In this document: one piece after another, positions 63,675 through 64,000 of the stretch
Layout of the letters: every line of letters starts with the position of its first letter
Numbering within the stretch: the first letter of the stretch is position 1
DNA from: Mesorhizobium sp. NBSH29
GTDB lineage: Bacteria > Pseudomonadota > Alphaproteobacteria > Rhizobiales > Rhizobiaceae
Assembly: GCF_015500055.1 (NCBI RefSeq)
Contig: NZ_CP045492.1
Location: 568,501-632,500 of the forward strand
DNA length: 64,000 nt
Direction of reading: 5' to 3'
The notes under the pieces: model-generated
The model's input: the letters and a program-made list of their open reading frames with translations, nothing else
Databases searched by the model: none
Told to the model about the DNA's origin: nothing
Position numbers and translations under genes: made by a program

Positions 63675-64000
63675 TCACGCAGCCGATAGCAGTTCGCTCA
63701 ACACCATATCCTTGTAGATCGCAACGAGGCTTGCACCTTCTTCGCGCCCTACCGAGATCGCAAGGCGCATCGTCGATTCGCCGAGCGACATTGCCAGGAA
63801 TGCCGCCCGCTCGATCCGCTGAGGATCGGCGGTCGGCCTCACCCGCTTCAGCGTCCTGGCGAGAATCTCGCCATTCGCCCGCCCATAGACAAGGTCAATG
63901 TCGTGCAGCTGCTTGTCAGCCTGCGTCGCTGACCAGATGTCACGCATCACAGGCTCATCCAGAAAAAGCTGGTAATAGGTGTCAATCAGACTCCCGAAAG
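63675..64000 (-). CDS. TetR family regulator, 5' part outside window
   Basis: The C-terminal 108 codons of a TetR/AcrR-type regulator; the frame is open to the window edge. SLIDTYYQLFLDEPVMRDIW is the start of the ligand-binding domain and the helices FLAMSLGESTMRLAISVGRE and SLVAIYKDMVLSELL complete it. The DNA-binding domain is not visible, so target and ligand are unknown. It is convergent with trcR. Confidence 0.75.
   Translation of the reverse strand, partial: FGSLIDTYYQLFLDEPVMRDIWSATQADKQLHDIDLVYGRANGEILARTLKRVRPTADPQRIERAAFLAMSLGESTMRLAISVGREEGASLVAIYKDMVLSELLSAA

Overview
The window looks like a chromosomal segment of a high-GC alphaproteobacterium of the order Hyphomicrobiales (Rhizobiales), most likely near Phyllobacteriaceae/Rhizobiaceae. 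The evidence is the set of lineage-typical genes (an RcdA/DUF1465 homologue, GapR/DUF2312, TrcR/DUF1013, DUF1244, DUF1036, DUF1192, DUF465, DUF1127), Omp25/31-type outer membrane proteins, and the block ftsH-tilS-cpoB-pal-tolB-tolA-tolR-tolQ-ybgC followed by ruvB-ruvA-ruvC. Taxonomy is inferred from gene content only; no search was run.

Layout. 1-3.7 kb: 3' part of an L-serine dehydratase, a creatinase and a divergent LysR regulator, consistent with creatine > sarcosine > glycine > serine > pyruvate catabolism. 3.8-5.7 kb: two tandem outer membrane beta-barrel genes, each with a CtrA-like box at the same distance from its start. 5.8-21.8 kb: core genes on the minus strand (glmM, ftsH, tilS, the whole Tol-Pal system, ruvCAB), interrupted by a divergent MarR/cupin pair with twin operators and by a secreted GH5 glycosidase. 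21.8-26.7 kb: rcdA with two CtrA-like boxes, an unannotated 37-codon ORF with a strong ribosome binding site, an acyl-CoA synthetase, OpgC and a TSUP transporter. 26.8-33.6 kb: plus-strand genes for a ThiE-like protein, a Sel1-repeat protein, EF-P, an inositol phosphatase, a MotA/MotB-like pair and an M32 carboxypeptidase.

33.6-38.7 kb looks like an accessory insertion: a decayed SDR pseudogene at the left edge, then a polar amino acid ABC importer, RidA and an IclR regulator. A common 14-bp motif lies upstream of both the importer and the regulator. 38.7-46.6 kb: ABC exporter, rpmE with an unusual hairpin leader, a SelW-like protein, yebC, TerC, YmdB, 5-formyl-THF cyclo-ligase with a candidate 6S RNA just upstream, DUF4345, MoxR and a GNAT. 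46.6-57.4 kb: GH25 lipoprotein, a CoxE-like VWA protein, gapR, DUF1244, N-formylglutamate amidohydrolase, DUF1036, pyk, a hydrolase, a TPR protein, rpmJ, purEK and two divergent DUF465 genes. 57.4-64 kb: MFS transporter, DUF1192, quinone oxidoreductase, DUF1127, a large periplasmic esterase-like/phytase protein, trcR and the 3' part of a TetR regulator.

Most genes are housekeeping or envelope functions. The most distinctive signals are regulatory: CtrA-like boxes, the twin MarR operator, the candidate IclR motif, hairpin leaders on the two cysteine-free ribosomal protein genes, and the small ORF at 22.7 kb. No tRNA, rRNA, CRISPR array, insertion sequence or phage gene was recognised.
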